DNA of 64,000 bases, from assembly GCA_033725935.1 (NCBI GenBank), contig MU867079.1, positions 62,001 to 126,000 of the forward strand, written 5' to 3'. The stretch is from Cladorrhinum sp. PSN259 (lineage: Eukaryota > Ascomycota > Sordariomycetes > Sordariales > Podosporaceae). Each line of letters opens with the position of its first letter. The first letter of the stretch is position 1. This document shows, piece after piece, positions 46,098-58,431 of the stretch. The position numbers and the translations under genes were made by a program. A model generated the notes under the pieces. That model had not been told where the DNA came from and searched no databases. It saw nothing but the letters and a program-made list of their open reading frames with translations.

Positions 46098-47113
46098 AAG
46101 GCATTTGAGTTCTTGTTTCGACATGATTCATGGAGCCCATCGAGTATTTGCTTAAGAAAGAGCGCCGTGGTCCGAGATAAGCGAGCTATAGAAATGGAAA
46201 CTACAGACTGATGGCAGGCTTTGAATCCAATCAGAACCATCAAGAAATTGCATGTGCTCAAGTGCTTTCCTTGTCATGGAGAAGTTGCTGGCCAGTGGCG
46301 CGGAAGGCACCGCTCATTCATCCCTGTGGCGGTTGAAAGGGTCCACCACAAAATACAGGTAAACTTTCAGTTCCTGCAGCGCCTTCCTCCCATAAACACC
46401 TTCCCTTCGGATGAAAGCCAGCGGAAAGACCTGATTCCTAAAATTGCTAGAAATCCCTAATCTAGGCAAATCGATTTTTCACATTGATATTTCATCCAAT
46501 CTGAGTCCTTACTCGTTACGGTCTCCTTGGTCGCCGAGGCGCCAGACCCCATTTCCTTGTAGCAGGGGCCCAGCTGGCCGGCCCAGGACACGCCCAGCCA
46601 CACCTCAGCAAGCAGCCAAACAATACAACACATACAGACCACTCATACTTGTCCCATCTTGCCCATATTCATACGGGGCATGCGCCCGCGTTGGTATCGA
46701 TTTTCAGTATATTTGTCTCTTTAAAGGTATGTGCTTATGCCGATTTCTATAACTTACGCCATCGCCGCATCTCCTCGCGCATTCGCGAGGCGAGCAACAG
46801 GCGAGCCGCTCTCCCAGACCGTGAGATCTCATACATATACACACCTCTTCCTGTCTGCGCGCATCACTCATACAACACCCACTTTATTCTCTGAGACAAG
46901 TAGTCGTGTATATACCCACTTAACTTTGGGTTTTTCTTTATTGTCAAGTCTCATCATCGCTTCTTTCTACCCTCAACGCAAGACACGGAAAACCACCGCC
47001 CCTTCCCCCTCTCCGTCACCAGCTTCATCCCACACAACCCAGGCTGCCCGTTTTCCTTGGCACTGCTGACTGACGAATCTAAAAGGTTGGACATTTAAAG
47101 GATACGGGTCAAC
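46098..47113. other. Intergenic region and leader of the deacetylase gene
   Basis: 1 kb. From about 46500 the sequence is C/A-rich, resembling a long untranslated leader. No gene seen. Confidence 0.5.
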
Positions 47114-49586
47114 ATGGAGGATAATGACAATGATGTTGTCATGGATGGGATGCCTGAGATGATGCCCGAGGGCCCCCCATCTGCGAATGGCTTCCTGCAC
47201 CATGCTGTCACAGACAGCTCGCTAGAAACACCTACGCCCAACGGGCCCAGCGCAGAGGGGACGGCGGATGATACGGGAGGGACGGGCGAGGGTGAAAGCG
47301 ATGGGTCAGACTCGGCTTCCTATCCCCAGATCTTGATTCGAAGGCGGCTGCTCCCTACGGGATGTTGCTACGACGATCGCATGAAGCTTCATGCCAATGC
47401 AGACTTTGGCCCTAATCCCCACCACCCAGAAGATCCATCTCGGATTGAATACATCATGAGGACGTTCAAAAAGAACAAGCTGGTGTTTACGGGTACTGAT
47501 GAAGAGCTCCTCCAAATCATCCAAACCAACCCTAACAAGTACATGTGGCGGATACCAGCCAGAGAAGCCACCAAGGAGGAGATCTGCACAGTTCATCTTC
47601 CCAGTCACTATATGTGGGTTGAAGAACTTTCGCGCAAATCGACTTATGAGCTCCGTCGTCTCTCAACGATAATGGACCAGGGTAGGGACTCTCTCTATGT
47701 TGGTAGCATGACGTACGAAGCATCCCTGATTTCAGCCGGTGGTGCCATAGAGACCTGCAAGTCCGTCGTCGCTGGTACTGTCAAGAATGCGTTTGCGGTC
47801 ATCCGACCCCCAGGCCATCACGCAGAGTTTGACGCCCCAATGGGTTTCTGCCTGTTCAACAATGTTCCAATTGCAGCCAAGGTATGCCAGCAAGATTTCC
47901 CAGATCTCTGTCGAAAGATCTTGATCCTGGATTGGGATGTCCATCACGGCAACGGAATCCAAAATATGTTTTACGAAGATCCCAATATCCTCTACATCTC
48001 TCTTCACGTTTATCGCAACGGCGAGTTTTATCCCGGCAAGCCTGACAACCCCATGGTTCCGGATGGCGGTCTCGCGCAATGTGGCGCTGGACCCGGTCTC
48101 GGAAAGAACATCAACATTGGGTGGCACGATCAAGGCATGGGAGATGGAGAGTATATGGCAGCTTTCCAGAAAATTGTCATGCCTATCGCACACGAGTTCA
48201 ACCCCGACCTAGTTATCATTTCAGCCGGGTTTGACGCGGCAGCCGGAGATGAACTTGGCGCCTGTTTTGTCTCGCCTGCCTGCTATGCACACATGACACA
48301 CATGCTCATGTCGCTTGCCGGTGGAAAGGTGGCAGTATGCTTGGAAGGCGGCTACGATCTCGAAGCCATTTCCAAATCAGCCCTCGCAGTGGCTCAGACC
48401 CTCATGGGCGAGTCACCCCCAAAAATGGAGATACCCAAAATCAACAAGGAAGCCGCCAAGGTACTAGCGAGGGTGCAAGCATACCAAGCACCGTACTGGG
48501 AGTGCATGCGACCGGGTGTGGTTGATGTACATGAGATGCGAACCCAAGACTCTACACGCCTCCACGACATGGTACGCCTTGCGCAACGCCATACACTATC
48601 AGAGAAATACGGAATGGTCCCACTCTACATACAGCGGGATGTACTTTTCAAGTCGTTTGAGAATCAAGTACTGGTGACGAGAGGCATCCAGGCGGCCAAG
48701 AAACTGGTAGTGATCATTCATGACCCGTGAGTATAATTACGCTTGCACTTCCATCCTTCTTGTACTGACCAGCCACCCCACAGACCAGTACTTCACGGAC
48801 AGCCTGATCCCTTAGATAACACTTTGGAGTCCCATAACAGCTGGGTGGTACGTACAAAAATCTCTGCCAATTTGTGATAAAGGTGCAAGAACTGACAGGA
48901 AATAGACGGATGGTGTTTTGAGGTACATCGACTGGGCTATTAGCAAGGACTTTGGAATAATGGATGTTAATGTCCCACATTATATCTCACGGCCAGAAGA
49001 CAACGACGCCTACATGGCGCGATCCGACGAGGCGACCCTGCAAGCACAACTACGGGAACTGACGTGCTATCTTTGGGACAATTATCTCCAGCTTTCCGAG
49101 GCCGATGATCTTTTCTTGATAGGGGTGGGTAATGCCTACCTCGGGGTTAAGACGCTCCTCATCAATAGAAGTAAGTTATTCTGGGCGAAATGCCACCGTA
49201 GACAGAACTGACATTCTTGTTCAAATATAGACGTCAAAGACCGAATCTCGGGCATTGTCAACTTCGTTGATGGTAGCTTGCGCCCAGTCAAATCAGATGT
49301 CGACGAGTACCTTTCAGCATGGTACAAAGAGAACTCTCAGGTCTATGTTGCGAATGACCACGCTTGCTGGTCGGATCCTGATCTTACTCGCAAGGTCATG
49401 AAAAGGAGATTTGGCAATGCGGTTCGCAGCCAGGTGAACGGCTTGACAATGATGATGGCCGAGCATTTGAAGGACGTGCAGCAGTTCATTATGGACAGAG
49501 TAACAGAGCCGGAGATCGAGGATATCGGGGAAGAGGGAGAAGAGGTGGACAGTCATAACAACAATAACAATATCGGGCCGCTTTAG
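47114..49586 (+). CDS. Class II histone deacetylase (Hda1/Clr3 type) with Arb2 domain
   Basis: Zinc-dependent deacetylase of histone tails, acting in heterochromatin and gene silencing. Four exons (47114-48726, 48784-48847, 48906-49170, 49231-49586) give 765 residues. Seen: CCYDDRMKLHANADFGPNPH at the domain start; RPPGHHAE near residue 230 (paired His); DWDVHHGNG near 273 (metal-binding Asp and His); SAGFDAAAGD near 370 (metal-binding Asp); EGGYD near 412 (catalytic Tyr). After about residue 440 comes the C-terminal Arb2-type region with VLVTRGIQAAKKLVVIIHDP, LFLIGVGNAYLGVKTLLINR and VNFVDGSLRPVKSD. This two-domain order is that of yeast Hda1 and Neurospora HDA-1. It lies 8 kb from a chromodomain gene. 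Confidence 0.96.
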
Positions 49587-50763
49587 AAAAGAACAAAGGG
49601 TCGTATGAGCCGCAACATCATCATTGATTGGCTAACTCATTTACGGTGAGGGGATATCATTCGTTTGATTTCTACGGTTGGCGGGTTTTCGAGAGTAATC
49701 TACGGGTCAGGGTCGGAATCGGCGGCGTAGCCTGCACAGCGAACCTGTGAGAATTAGTTGCGTTGCATATTCTGTGTAATCAAAAACAAAGATAAAGCGA
49801 ACATGTTTTTGCTTAAAACTGGTGTGTTGTTTTGTTTGTACTGTACATGAATGCAAAAGACCGGCAAGTACCCAACCCTAACCCCTCCATTCCCCCTGAA
49901 TCCCTCATCAGTCCCTCATCAAGCTGAAGATGATGTAAGCCAAAGGAGGCGATTGAAGTAAGTTAGCGTGACCACGCGTGACAAGGGACCCTGCCTGCCA
50001 GCTGCAGCGCGTCTGGCCCGTGGGGCGCATTCAACGACATTTTGGAGGACGCATCGTTTGAGGTGAACTTCTTCTCGTCATGTCCATAATTGCACATATC
50101 CTCATACCCTATCGACACCGCACTCAGCTCCAATAATCATGGAGAGAAGTAGAAGGTTAGTATATGATTTTCATAAGCTCAAGTGAGATTTTATTTTGTG
50201 GTTTTCATTCTGTCATGTGTGTTTTCGTTGTTGAGAAGGGGGAGGTGATGGATGCTTGGTGATGTTGGCTAGGGACAAGTTGGATGCGATTTTGAAGATG
50301 GAGGGCAACACCAGAAGAATTCGAGTACAATGTGCGCCCCGACCCCCGCTGCGCGTGATCTCGGCGACGACACAATGGACGACACAATGGACAACAGAGT
50401 CAGTGGCATTGTGCGCTGCAACCAATTGATCCAAGATTCCGCCCAAAACCTTCGAGCTGCACCGATAAAAAACCAGAGCTCCTGCCTTCCTTCCCGACTT
50501 TCCACTCCCACAATCTCAACCACGACTTTTTTCCGTTACCCCTCCTCGCCATCGTGCTTTGCGATCCTGCAAGCTAGAAACCCTCGAAGCTTTCTCGATC
50601 CATCCGTTCTTTTGGAGGAAACCCCTCCACAATACAAACTACATTCATTCTCCCAGCATACCTGCGCAAGTTCTCGACTTCAAGCCACTTATACGGCGCT
50701 CGCAACCACTTCAGCCTTCTTGGTTGGTTCGATTGGAATACCTCCCACATTTCGCGACTTTCT
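49587..50763. other. Intergenic region
   Basis: 1.2 kb. A 161-codon frame at 50330-50815 is not supported by any motif; its 3' end runs into the repeat array. Confidence 0.5.
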
Positions 50764-51216
50764 GAGCGGCTTGAATGCCAGTTGCGCCATCTTTTCATAC
50801 TACTTTGTACGTTGAAAGCGACTCAATTTCACAAATTCGCCGACATCTGCGAGTTTGAGCGACTCACTTCACACAAATACCCCTCCTTACTGTTTCTGAG
50901 CGACTCGAACAACAATTCCACTTCGTCTACAAAACCTCGAGCGACTTGAATACCACTCGCGCCGCTCACATCGCTTCTTACCCAACCTTTCGAGCGACTC
51001 ACAGCTCATATCATCCAAGCTCGCTGGTTTTGAGCGACTCGGTTACCACTTAAAATCCAAATAATCATCCCACATCACATATCCAGCAACTTTAATCGCA
51101 AAACTACCAATCTTTGCGACTTCGAAGCGACTCAGTTACAGGCCTCACTTGAAATAACATCTCTCACACCCATCCAACGACTCATATCTCGCCAATTTGC
51201 GACCTTTGAGCAACTC
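50764..51216. repeat. Diverged repeat array with GAGCGACTC core, upstream of the RS protein gene
   Basis: Ten copies of GAGCGACTC with 0-2 changes begin near 50764, 50816, 50857, 50898, 50939, 50992, 51032, 51125, 51175 and 51208, all in the same orientation. Spacing is 40-41 bases in four intervals and 33-93 in the others. Cores are usually preceded by TTT and followed by A/C/T-rich sequence, so the whole is a decayed ~41-bp tandem repeat. It ends 110 bases before the ATG at 51328 and is probably in the leader or promoter. Core spacing is not a multiple of three, so it is not a peptide repeat. Confidence 0.75.
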
Positions 51217-51327
51217 AAAAACCCCAATTCCATCTTTAAGCGTCCAAATTTACGCATCACAGATTCTCTCGCCTGTTCAAGCACCTCAACCTATACAAGC
51301 TTTATCAATCCAATTTGGACGACCACA

Positions 51328-54300
51328 ATGGCGTCTAACAATTGGATCAAGCGGAAGCCTATCCACGAGCAGCTCTGGACTTTCGAAGAGACACTGGACG
51401 AAGCCCAGCGTGACGAAGCCATGGCGGATGTCTGGATCGAGACAGCTGCCGAGCCGTTTGCTCTTAGCATCCTCCCACCTGAGGATCCTGAGGCGGACCA
51501 TATTCACAATATCTACAATATGATCATGCTCGGCATCGACCGCGAAGATTACGACTACATCTTGGAGTCGGATGATGATGACGATATGAGCGATGGTGAT
51601 GCTGAGAGTGAAACTCAGACTAAGGGCCAATGCGGGAGCGATGGCGACGATTGCGATGGATGTGAGACTTGCGAGGGGTATGATGAGCAAGACGAAGCCA
51701 TCAAGACAATGGCCGAGAGTGGAAACACGAACGTATACAGAGAGGCGCTCTGGAGGTCCGTATACAGGCAAGCTGAGGCTCGTGCAAACGAGCGTAAGGA
51801 AAGAGCTGAGAAGAGAGTAATGGAAGAAGCTGCGGCAAAGGCTCACGAAGAGCTCCTTACCGCGGAGAAAGCTCGACTAGATGAGGAGGCCCGTGTGCAA
51901 GATGCCATCAAGTTCCTTCTCCGCGCGGGTAAACCAAACAATATTCTGGAGGCCAAGATTCGCGACTTAACCCCAACGAACGAGAGCCTTTTGTCAAGGA
52001 AGAGCCGTGAAGAATTTATTGATCATTTCAGAAAGCAGCACAAGACAGCCCATGTTCTTGACCGGAACCACTTCAAGACACTCGTGCGCAAGAACCCTTA
52101 TGCGCTCCATGATATGCCCAACCTCGAGTTTGAAGCAATCACAGGAAGGTCTCGTGGCAACTTCTACATTACCGACAGTGGGTGTCAGCGGCCAGATGAA
52201 GAGGTCCGCGAGATGTGTCGCAGGCTTGGCGACTTCATCGGTGACTTCGGTTACAACCTCAAGGGTCGCTCCGAGAGGTTCGTGCCCCGCAGCGACTACG
52301 CAAGGAAGTGGGCTAAGCCTCTTGGAAGTCGGCTTCGCTGGTCTGTCACGCCTGATGAATTGGCAGAGCGCGATGCCCGTTTGGCTGCCGCTGAGCAGCA
52401 GGAAGCCCTCGTGGCCGCCGAGTTGGCTCGTTTTAATCAAGAGTCCGGTGACGACGCCTGGTCGGTGACCCTTGGGGAGTCGCTTGAGCCTCTCCCGACT
52501 TACAACGGCATTCCCGGTTTGACTACCATTGTCAACCAAGAGTCTTGGTCTTCTGGACCGCAAGTCGCTTCATCTCCTGAACTCCAGTCGCCTTCTGGAC
52601 CACGGGCCTCTTCATCTTCTGAACCTCTATCGCCTTCGCCACCTCGCTCTCGGGCATCCTCGCCTACTGGCTCTGGGCCTCAGCCAACTTCCCTGCCCGG
52701 GCCTCTGCCATCTCTTGGCGATGAAAATACCGAGGAAAATACCGAGCAAGCCAGATTTCATACGGCGTTAGATGTGCTCATTCTAGAGGGTGAAACGCTT
52801 CCGGAGGCAATGGATTTCCTCATGCGCCGTCATGTTCTGAACACTAAGGAAGTCAAGAAATATGGATATTGGATGGATCCAGTTTATATTGGGTGGGGTG
52901 TAGCACTACGTCTGGGCGCGCACTCTAATTCTAGCATACCCATCACTCCTCCACCCCAGACTTTCCAGGAGTCTGCAGAGTACGGTCCCCTTGCAGCCGA
53001 GGAGATCTCAGCGTTGCCAGCGGCTCCGGCTTCTCTTCATCCAGACGATATTATCCCTCGGACCGATGCATTTGAACTTGGCTCTATTGCTACCGAGGCC
53101 CTGCCACACGTTCCTAGCACATCCCCCCCCTATGACGACTCGTGGTACCAGAGCGCCAGATCTCAGGGTTCGCCAGCAACGCTGTCTTCTTCGGTTGGAG
53201 CACAAACTCCACCGTCCAACAAGCGTAAAGCCGACTTTGAGGAGTACGATGCGGACGATGAGATCGACGAAGATATATCGCCCCGGTCCAAGAAGCTTCG
53301 CGCCGATGATGCGCAACATTTGCCTGCAAGCGAGCGCGAGATCTTCTCTAGCGAGGAAGATGTATCTTCTGGCGAGGAAGAGCCATCCTCACCAGTAAAC
53401 AAGCGCAAGGCTAGTTTTGATGATGAGGAAGCATCCTCATCCCCATCCAAGAAACTCCGTTTGGATGAGTCATCTAGTGATGAGACATCTATCCCCCAAA
53501 TGGATGGTGCTTACGATGAGATGCCGCCCCCTACCTGGAAATTTCGTCGTACACGCAACCACCAGCAGAGCCCAATGCAAGGCCAAGGACGCCCCCTCTC
53601 AGAGCGTATCACAGTTCCTCCCGGGTGGAACCCGGCCAGCCAAGTTCATACTACACCCCACACTTCATCTTCTGATGTTCAACCAACTTCTCCTTCGTCA
53701 TCGGCTAATAGTCCGTCTTCTTTTTCTGCTTCCTTATATAATGTACGGTTTCCCTTTCGTCCCCACCGATCTCCTAGCGGAGCGATGGATCGTGCAGGCT
53801 TTGAAGGCACTTATCAAGTCTCTGAAAGCGATGCTAACTTGTCCGACCCCAGATACGAGGACGGCGAAGTGCGGAGGTACGGAGCAGGCGAGTCCTACCG
53901 TCCCTTTAATCGGGACAGAAGCCCTCATGCGCGCCCAGCCCGGAGCCCGCTGAGGGATCGTGGTCGGAGCCCACCACCGGTAGCCTCCGACAGTTATGTA
54001 CCGGGTAGATCTCCTCCACGGCGGAGATCTCGCAGTGCCGATCGTTTTATTAGAGAGCGATCAAGAGACAGAGGTATTGCTCAACGTTGGAGACGCAGCA
54101 GAAGCAGAGGAAGAGAGCCAATGAATCGCGGATCGCCGCCCAGAAGAAGCCCTCCTCCAAGAAGATCACCACCCCCTCGTTTTATCTCTCCTCGCAGGGA
54201 TGATCGAAGGGATGATCGAAGAGACGAAAGAAGAATCGATGACCGAAGAATTGACGATAGGAGAGACGATCGGAGAGACGACAGAAGAGACGGGCCTATT

Positions 54301-55729
54301 GAGCGTCCAAGGTCCCCGCCTCGTCGTGATTTTGACATTAGGTGAGTACTCCCGACATTGGTCGAGCCATGGCAGACAGGATGCTGACTTTCTACCCAGA
54401 CGCAGATCGCGTTCACCATTTGATAGAGACAGAATTTTACGCCGGGATCGTTCTCCCCCTTTGAGACGCTCCCCACCAGCTGGACCCCGTGGAGGAGGTT
54501 CATATCGTCCTCGTTCCCGTTCTCCACCTCCGCCTGAACGCCGTGACCGTGACGAGAGATTTGGCGTCCCCCCTTTCCGTCGCCAATCGCCACCTCCTCC
54601 AAGAGACTCGGTGAACACATCTGTAATCAACTCTCGTAGTGGATCAGGCAGGTCAACACCTCGTCCGCCTTCTCATCCTAGTCGGGATGACCGTTCCAGA
54701 CCCGAGTCTCCAGCTCCAGCTGCTCCAGCAAGATCTCCCGCGCAACCCAGCAAGGTGGTAACTCCCCCTGCTCCTGCTCCAGCAGTAGCTCCTCCGCCCA
54801 GAGAGACACCGAAACCACCTCCTACAGGGCCATCATCAGCGCAGTCGCAATCAGCTGCATCTTCTCAGGCCCAATCCATACCAAAGCCATCAGTAAATGA
54901 TGCCAGTGCTACTCCTGTTCGGTCTCCGCCTAGAGGGCCTGCAGCACTCAGAGCACCCCCAACAGGACCTGCTGCATCCAGAAACTTTACATCACCTATC
55001 ACCCCAGCTGCCCAACTTCCTCGTCACGCACCACCCCCAACCGGCCCTGCTTCCACAAGCCCTACCGTCCCCCCTGCTGGTCCAAGGGGATACGTGCCCC
55101 CGGCTCGAGGTGGATTTGCTCCCAGAGGAGGTCGAGGAGGTGCCTGGTCTGGCCCGCCCAGACACGTAGTACCCACCCCGAATATCAACAACACTTCTGC
55201 CAACCACCACTCGCCTACTATCCCTTCGACCGGTAATATTCCCACCGGCCCTAGAGCCAGCTCAGGCTCTATTGCTTCTCCATCACCTACAACCCCCGGC
55301 GGTAACGGTATCAACAAACCATTCAATCCACCTACGGGCCCGGCAGCCGGTATCGGTATTCATTCTCACCCTTCTTCCATGTCTATCTCATTTCAAAAAC
55401 CTACCCTAGCTCAGAACTTGGTCAACTCAATGCCGCCCCTTATCCCAGGTGGAAAACTGGACCCCACGGCATTGACTCCCGACGTGGCCGATCTTAGTTT
55501 ATCTCACAAGAGGATGAAGGAGGAAGAAGAGAGATTGAGGGACGAGATGAGGAATAAGCAGGAGAAATTGAGGAGAAGTCTGCGGGTTTGGGATAAGTAC
55601 GAACGGGAGAGTAAAGGGTTTGAGCTGAAGAGCGAGTTGAGTGACGGGAGTTTGAAGAAGTTGGTCAGCTCGGAGAATAATGGTGTGGGAGCTGGGGAGC
55701 ATTTTGTTAGTGGGGGTGTTGGATTTTAG
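51328..55729 (+). CDS. Very large RS-rich, intrinsically disordered protein
   Basis: Two exons (51328-54341, 54400-55729) give 1,447 residues; splicing joins PRRDFDI to RRRSRSPFDRD in frame. Seen: an acidic N-terminal part (about 1-340) with helical stretches, including ERKERAEKRVMEEAAAKAHE and a compact segment ITGRSRGNFYITDSG; a Ser/Pro-rich middle with three NKRKA-type patches in similar settings (SNKRKADFEEYD, VNKRKASFDDEE), which look like an internal duplication; an RS region (about 870-1080) with DDRRDDRRDERR repeats; a Pro-rich region with many PPTGPA motifs; and a C-terminal coiled coil (LSHKRMKEEEERLRDEMRNK). RS domains usually mark splicing or mRNA-processing proteins; that role is inference. 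I do not recognise a named family. Fusion of two neighbouring genes cannot be excluded. Confidence 0.75.
54190..54300 (+). repeat. In-frame coding repeat GAYGATCGAAGR (DDRR units)
   Basis: About eight units of 12-15 bases around GATGATCGAAGG and GACGATCGGAGA, encoding DDRRDDRR, DERRIDDRR and similar. Reading frame is preserved throughout, as expected for a repeat under coding constraint. Confidence 0.8.
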
Positions 55730-56950
55730 GAGGTTGTGAGTGATGGTGGATGGCGAATGGTGGGCTGTTGATTTAATTTATTTATTGACTGGGAGGGGGT
55801 TGTAGGAGGAGTTATTTGGGGAGGGGAAGGTGATACATTAAAGGGTGAGTGAGGGTGGGTGGGTTATGAGGAGAACAGGGGGGGAATATTGGTGACTGAG
55901 CTACTGCGTGGGTTGGTTTTGAGCTGGAGTGTTTGGCGATTAAGGAGCAGCAAGGGTTGAAGCGAGAAAGGAACAACAAGCCCAAAACAAAACGAGAACA
56001 AATGTGAGCGGCAGTCTGAAAGAAGGCAGATTGCCAGCAGCAGCAGACTTTATTCTGAAGCTCTAAAGGCAAGCGAGAAGAAGGAAGCAAGCACACCGAT
56101 CAAAGACATCATCATTATAGAGTTTTGTAGGGTTTGTTTATAGTATGGAACCTTTTTTGAGAACTGTTGAGGAGAGGGGGGTTGGTGGTATTTTTTCAGA
56201 GGGAAAGTAGGAAGAGAAAGACAGGGTTAGAGGGTTAGAGGGTTAGAGGAGATGGGAAGTCAAAGAATAAGAAGTTAAATAGGGGGGTTTTATTTTTTTT
56301 TCAACATGGGGGTTTACATGAGTTTCAGACGTGGCTTTTTTTTTTTTTGTGTGTGTGATTTTGATGAAACAAAAACAAAAACATCGCTATTAAATACCAA
56401 AAACAAGAGCAAAACATTAAACAAACAAAACCATCGTCAAATGGTCCTGTTCCCTTTTATTGTGATTTATTTGTAGTACTTGGAATGAAAACAGGTCTGT
56501 GATAAAACAAGTACATACATTGTGGTCAACGTTGATTGTACGGTAGAGTATGCAAGTCTGTGGATATATAATCGTCCTCGCCACACTCAGGAGCATTCAC
56601 AGATGCTTCTAGAGTAGGCCTACTCATCCCGCATCAAACCACCTCGCCAAGGCAGTAAATACTATCATTCACAAAATCCGCACATCCCTCCTTGAGTTAT
56701 ATCAGGGTACCCCTGCCAAAGACTCAGCCCAACGACTGCAAAGTCAACACAACTTCTATAGTACTTACTTGGACGTCACAGAAAACATCCCACCAAAGAC
56801 ACAACACATTGTCTAAGACTTCATGGTATTGTGCTACTAGGCTACCTAACGCAAACCCATTTCATATCGAGTTTTTCCATCGCGTATTTTTTAAAACCCA
56901 AAAAGTAACTCAACCCTTCTAAACTACAACCTCGAAGAGACGCAACCCAG
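55730..56950. other. Convergent intergenic region
   Basis: 1.2 kb between the RS protein gene and GAPDH. Contains three units of GGGTTAGA (56224-56247), a T run ending in GTGTGTG near 56335-56358, and no gene. Confidence 0.5.
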
Positions 56951-58096
56951 CTACTTCTTGCCAGCATCAACCTTGGCGACGTAGGCGAGGAGGTCGAGGA
57001 CACGACGGCTGTAACCCCACTCGTTGTCGTACCAGGAGACAAGCTTGACAAAGTTGTCGTTCAAGGAGATACCGGCCTTGGCGTCGAAGATGGAAGAGTT
57101 GGAGTTGCCGTTGAGATCGCTGGAGACGATCTCGTCCTCGGTGTAGCCGAGAATGCCTGTGATAAAAGATATGCATTAGCCATCGGAATACGCAGAGAGA
57201 TGGAGATAGCAAGACTCACCCTTGAGCTCGCCCTCGGAAGCCTCCTTGAGGGCAGCCTTGATCTGGTCATAAGAAGCGGCCTTCTCGATACGGCAGGTAA
57301 GGTCGACAACGGAGACGTTGGAGGTAGGGACACGGAAAGCCATGCCGGTGAGCTTGCCGTTGAGGGCGGGGATGACCTTGCCGACAGCCTTGGCGGCACC
57401 GGTGCTGCTGGGGATGATGTTCTGAGCAGCACCGCGGCCACCACGCCAGTCCTTGGCGGAGGGACCATCGACGGTCTTCTGGGTGGCAGTGTAGGAGTGG
57501 ACGGTGGTCATAAGACCCTCAACGATGCCGAACTTGTCGTTGATGACCTTGGCGAGAGGAGCCAAGCAGTTTGTGGTGCAAGAAGCGTTGGAGATGACAG
57601 CGGCGCTGCCGTCGTAGGACTTCTCGTTGACACCCATCACGTACATGGGGGCATCAGCAGAGGGGGCAGAGATGATGACGCGCTTGGCACCACCCTTCAA
57701 GTGGGCGCTAGCCTTGTCGGTGGTGGTGAAGACACCGGTAGACTCAACGACGTAGTCGGCGCCGGTCTCGCCCCAGGGGATTGCAGCAGGGTCGCGCTCA
57801 GTGTAGAACTTGACGGTCTTGCCATTGACAACAAGGTCGCTGCCCTTGACCTCAATGGTGCCGTTGAAGACACCGTGGGTAGAGTCGTAGCGGAGCATGT
57901 ACTCCTGGAGAGCAGAGGATGGTCAGTCTTGAGGATATTGGCCAGGGAGAGTTATCATTGTGATACTTACAGCGTACTTGGGCTCAATGAAGGGGTCGTT
58001 GACGGCAACGATCTCGACTTCGGGGTGCTCGACGGCGTTGCGGAAAACGATACGGCCAATGCGGCCGAAACCGTTGATACCAACCTTGATGGTCAT
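56951..58096 (-). CDS. gpd: Glyceraldehyde-3-phosphate dehydrogenase
   Basis: Glycolytic oxidation of glyceraldehyde 3-phosphate with NAD+. Three exons (58096-57971, 57904-57220, 57156-56951) give 338 residues, the normal length. Seen: VGINGFGRIGRIVFRNA (NAD-binding Rossmann start), SNASCTTNCLAPLAK with the catalytic Cys near residue 150, HSYTATQKTVDGPS, GRGAAQNIIPSSTGAAKAVG, and WYDNEWGYSRRVLDLL near the end. Codon use is strongly biased to C-ending codons, as for very highly expressed genes; this produces a 310-codon shadow frame on the other strand. It ends AAG TAG with only eight open codons after, proving TAG is a normal stop here. Confidence 0.98.
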
Positions 58097-58101
58097 TTTG
58101 T

Positions 58102-58431
58102 CTGCGAGGGCGGAAGAAGAACAAGTAAGTAAACGGGACGGTTTCTGGCTTGTTTGACTGAAGCGCAGGTGATGTTGCGGAAGTCAATGGCAAGGAAATG
58201 GATCAATGGCGGATGTGAAGAGGGAGAAAGGGAGGGGACAAGATTTTAAGGACACAGGGTTTAGCAATGCCCGTCGTCCGTGACCGGTTGTTACTTGCTT
58301 TCAAGCAAGTCCGATACAGGCGGGACGAGGCAGGAGGCGCGCTGGCAGTGTGCGGGGTTCCATAGGCAGGGCAGGTAATGGCGGGGTGTCCCAAATTATA
58401 TTCAATGAGCTTCAGTGGTGAGGATGCTTAC
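58102..58431 (-). other. Probable intron in the GAPDH 5' leader
   Basis: A CAG acceptor sits 5 bases before the ATG (CCCTCGCAG|ACAAAATG), with a good donor, TCTG|GTAAGC, 330 bases upstream. Upstream of the donor (about 58440-58570) the minus strand is a CT-rich tract typical of strongly expressed fungal leaders. Leader introns are common in fungal gpd genes. Transcript data would be needed to confirm the donor. Confidence 0.55.

Noticed and set aside
49555..49600. TAG of the deacetylase gene in a CTTT-AGA-AAAG hairpin
   Set aside because: The stem is four weak pairs, the extension only 20 codons, and the protein is already complete at its usual end.
56224..56247. Interstitial telomere repeat
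   Set aside because: The unit is 8 bases (GGGTTAGA), not the TTAGGG hexamer, and there are only three copies.
56951..58096. Reassignment of TAG to a sense codon in this genome
   Set aside because: GAPDH ends at TAG at exactly the family length, with only eight open codons beyond, and Tsr1 and Brx1 also end normally at TAG. So TAG is read as stop at least in general.
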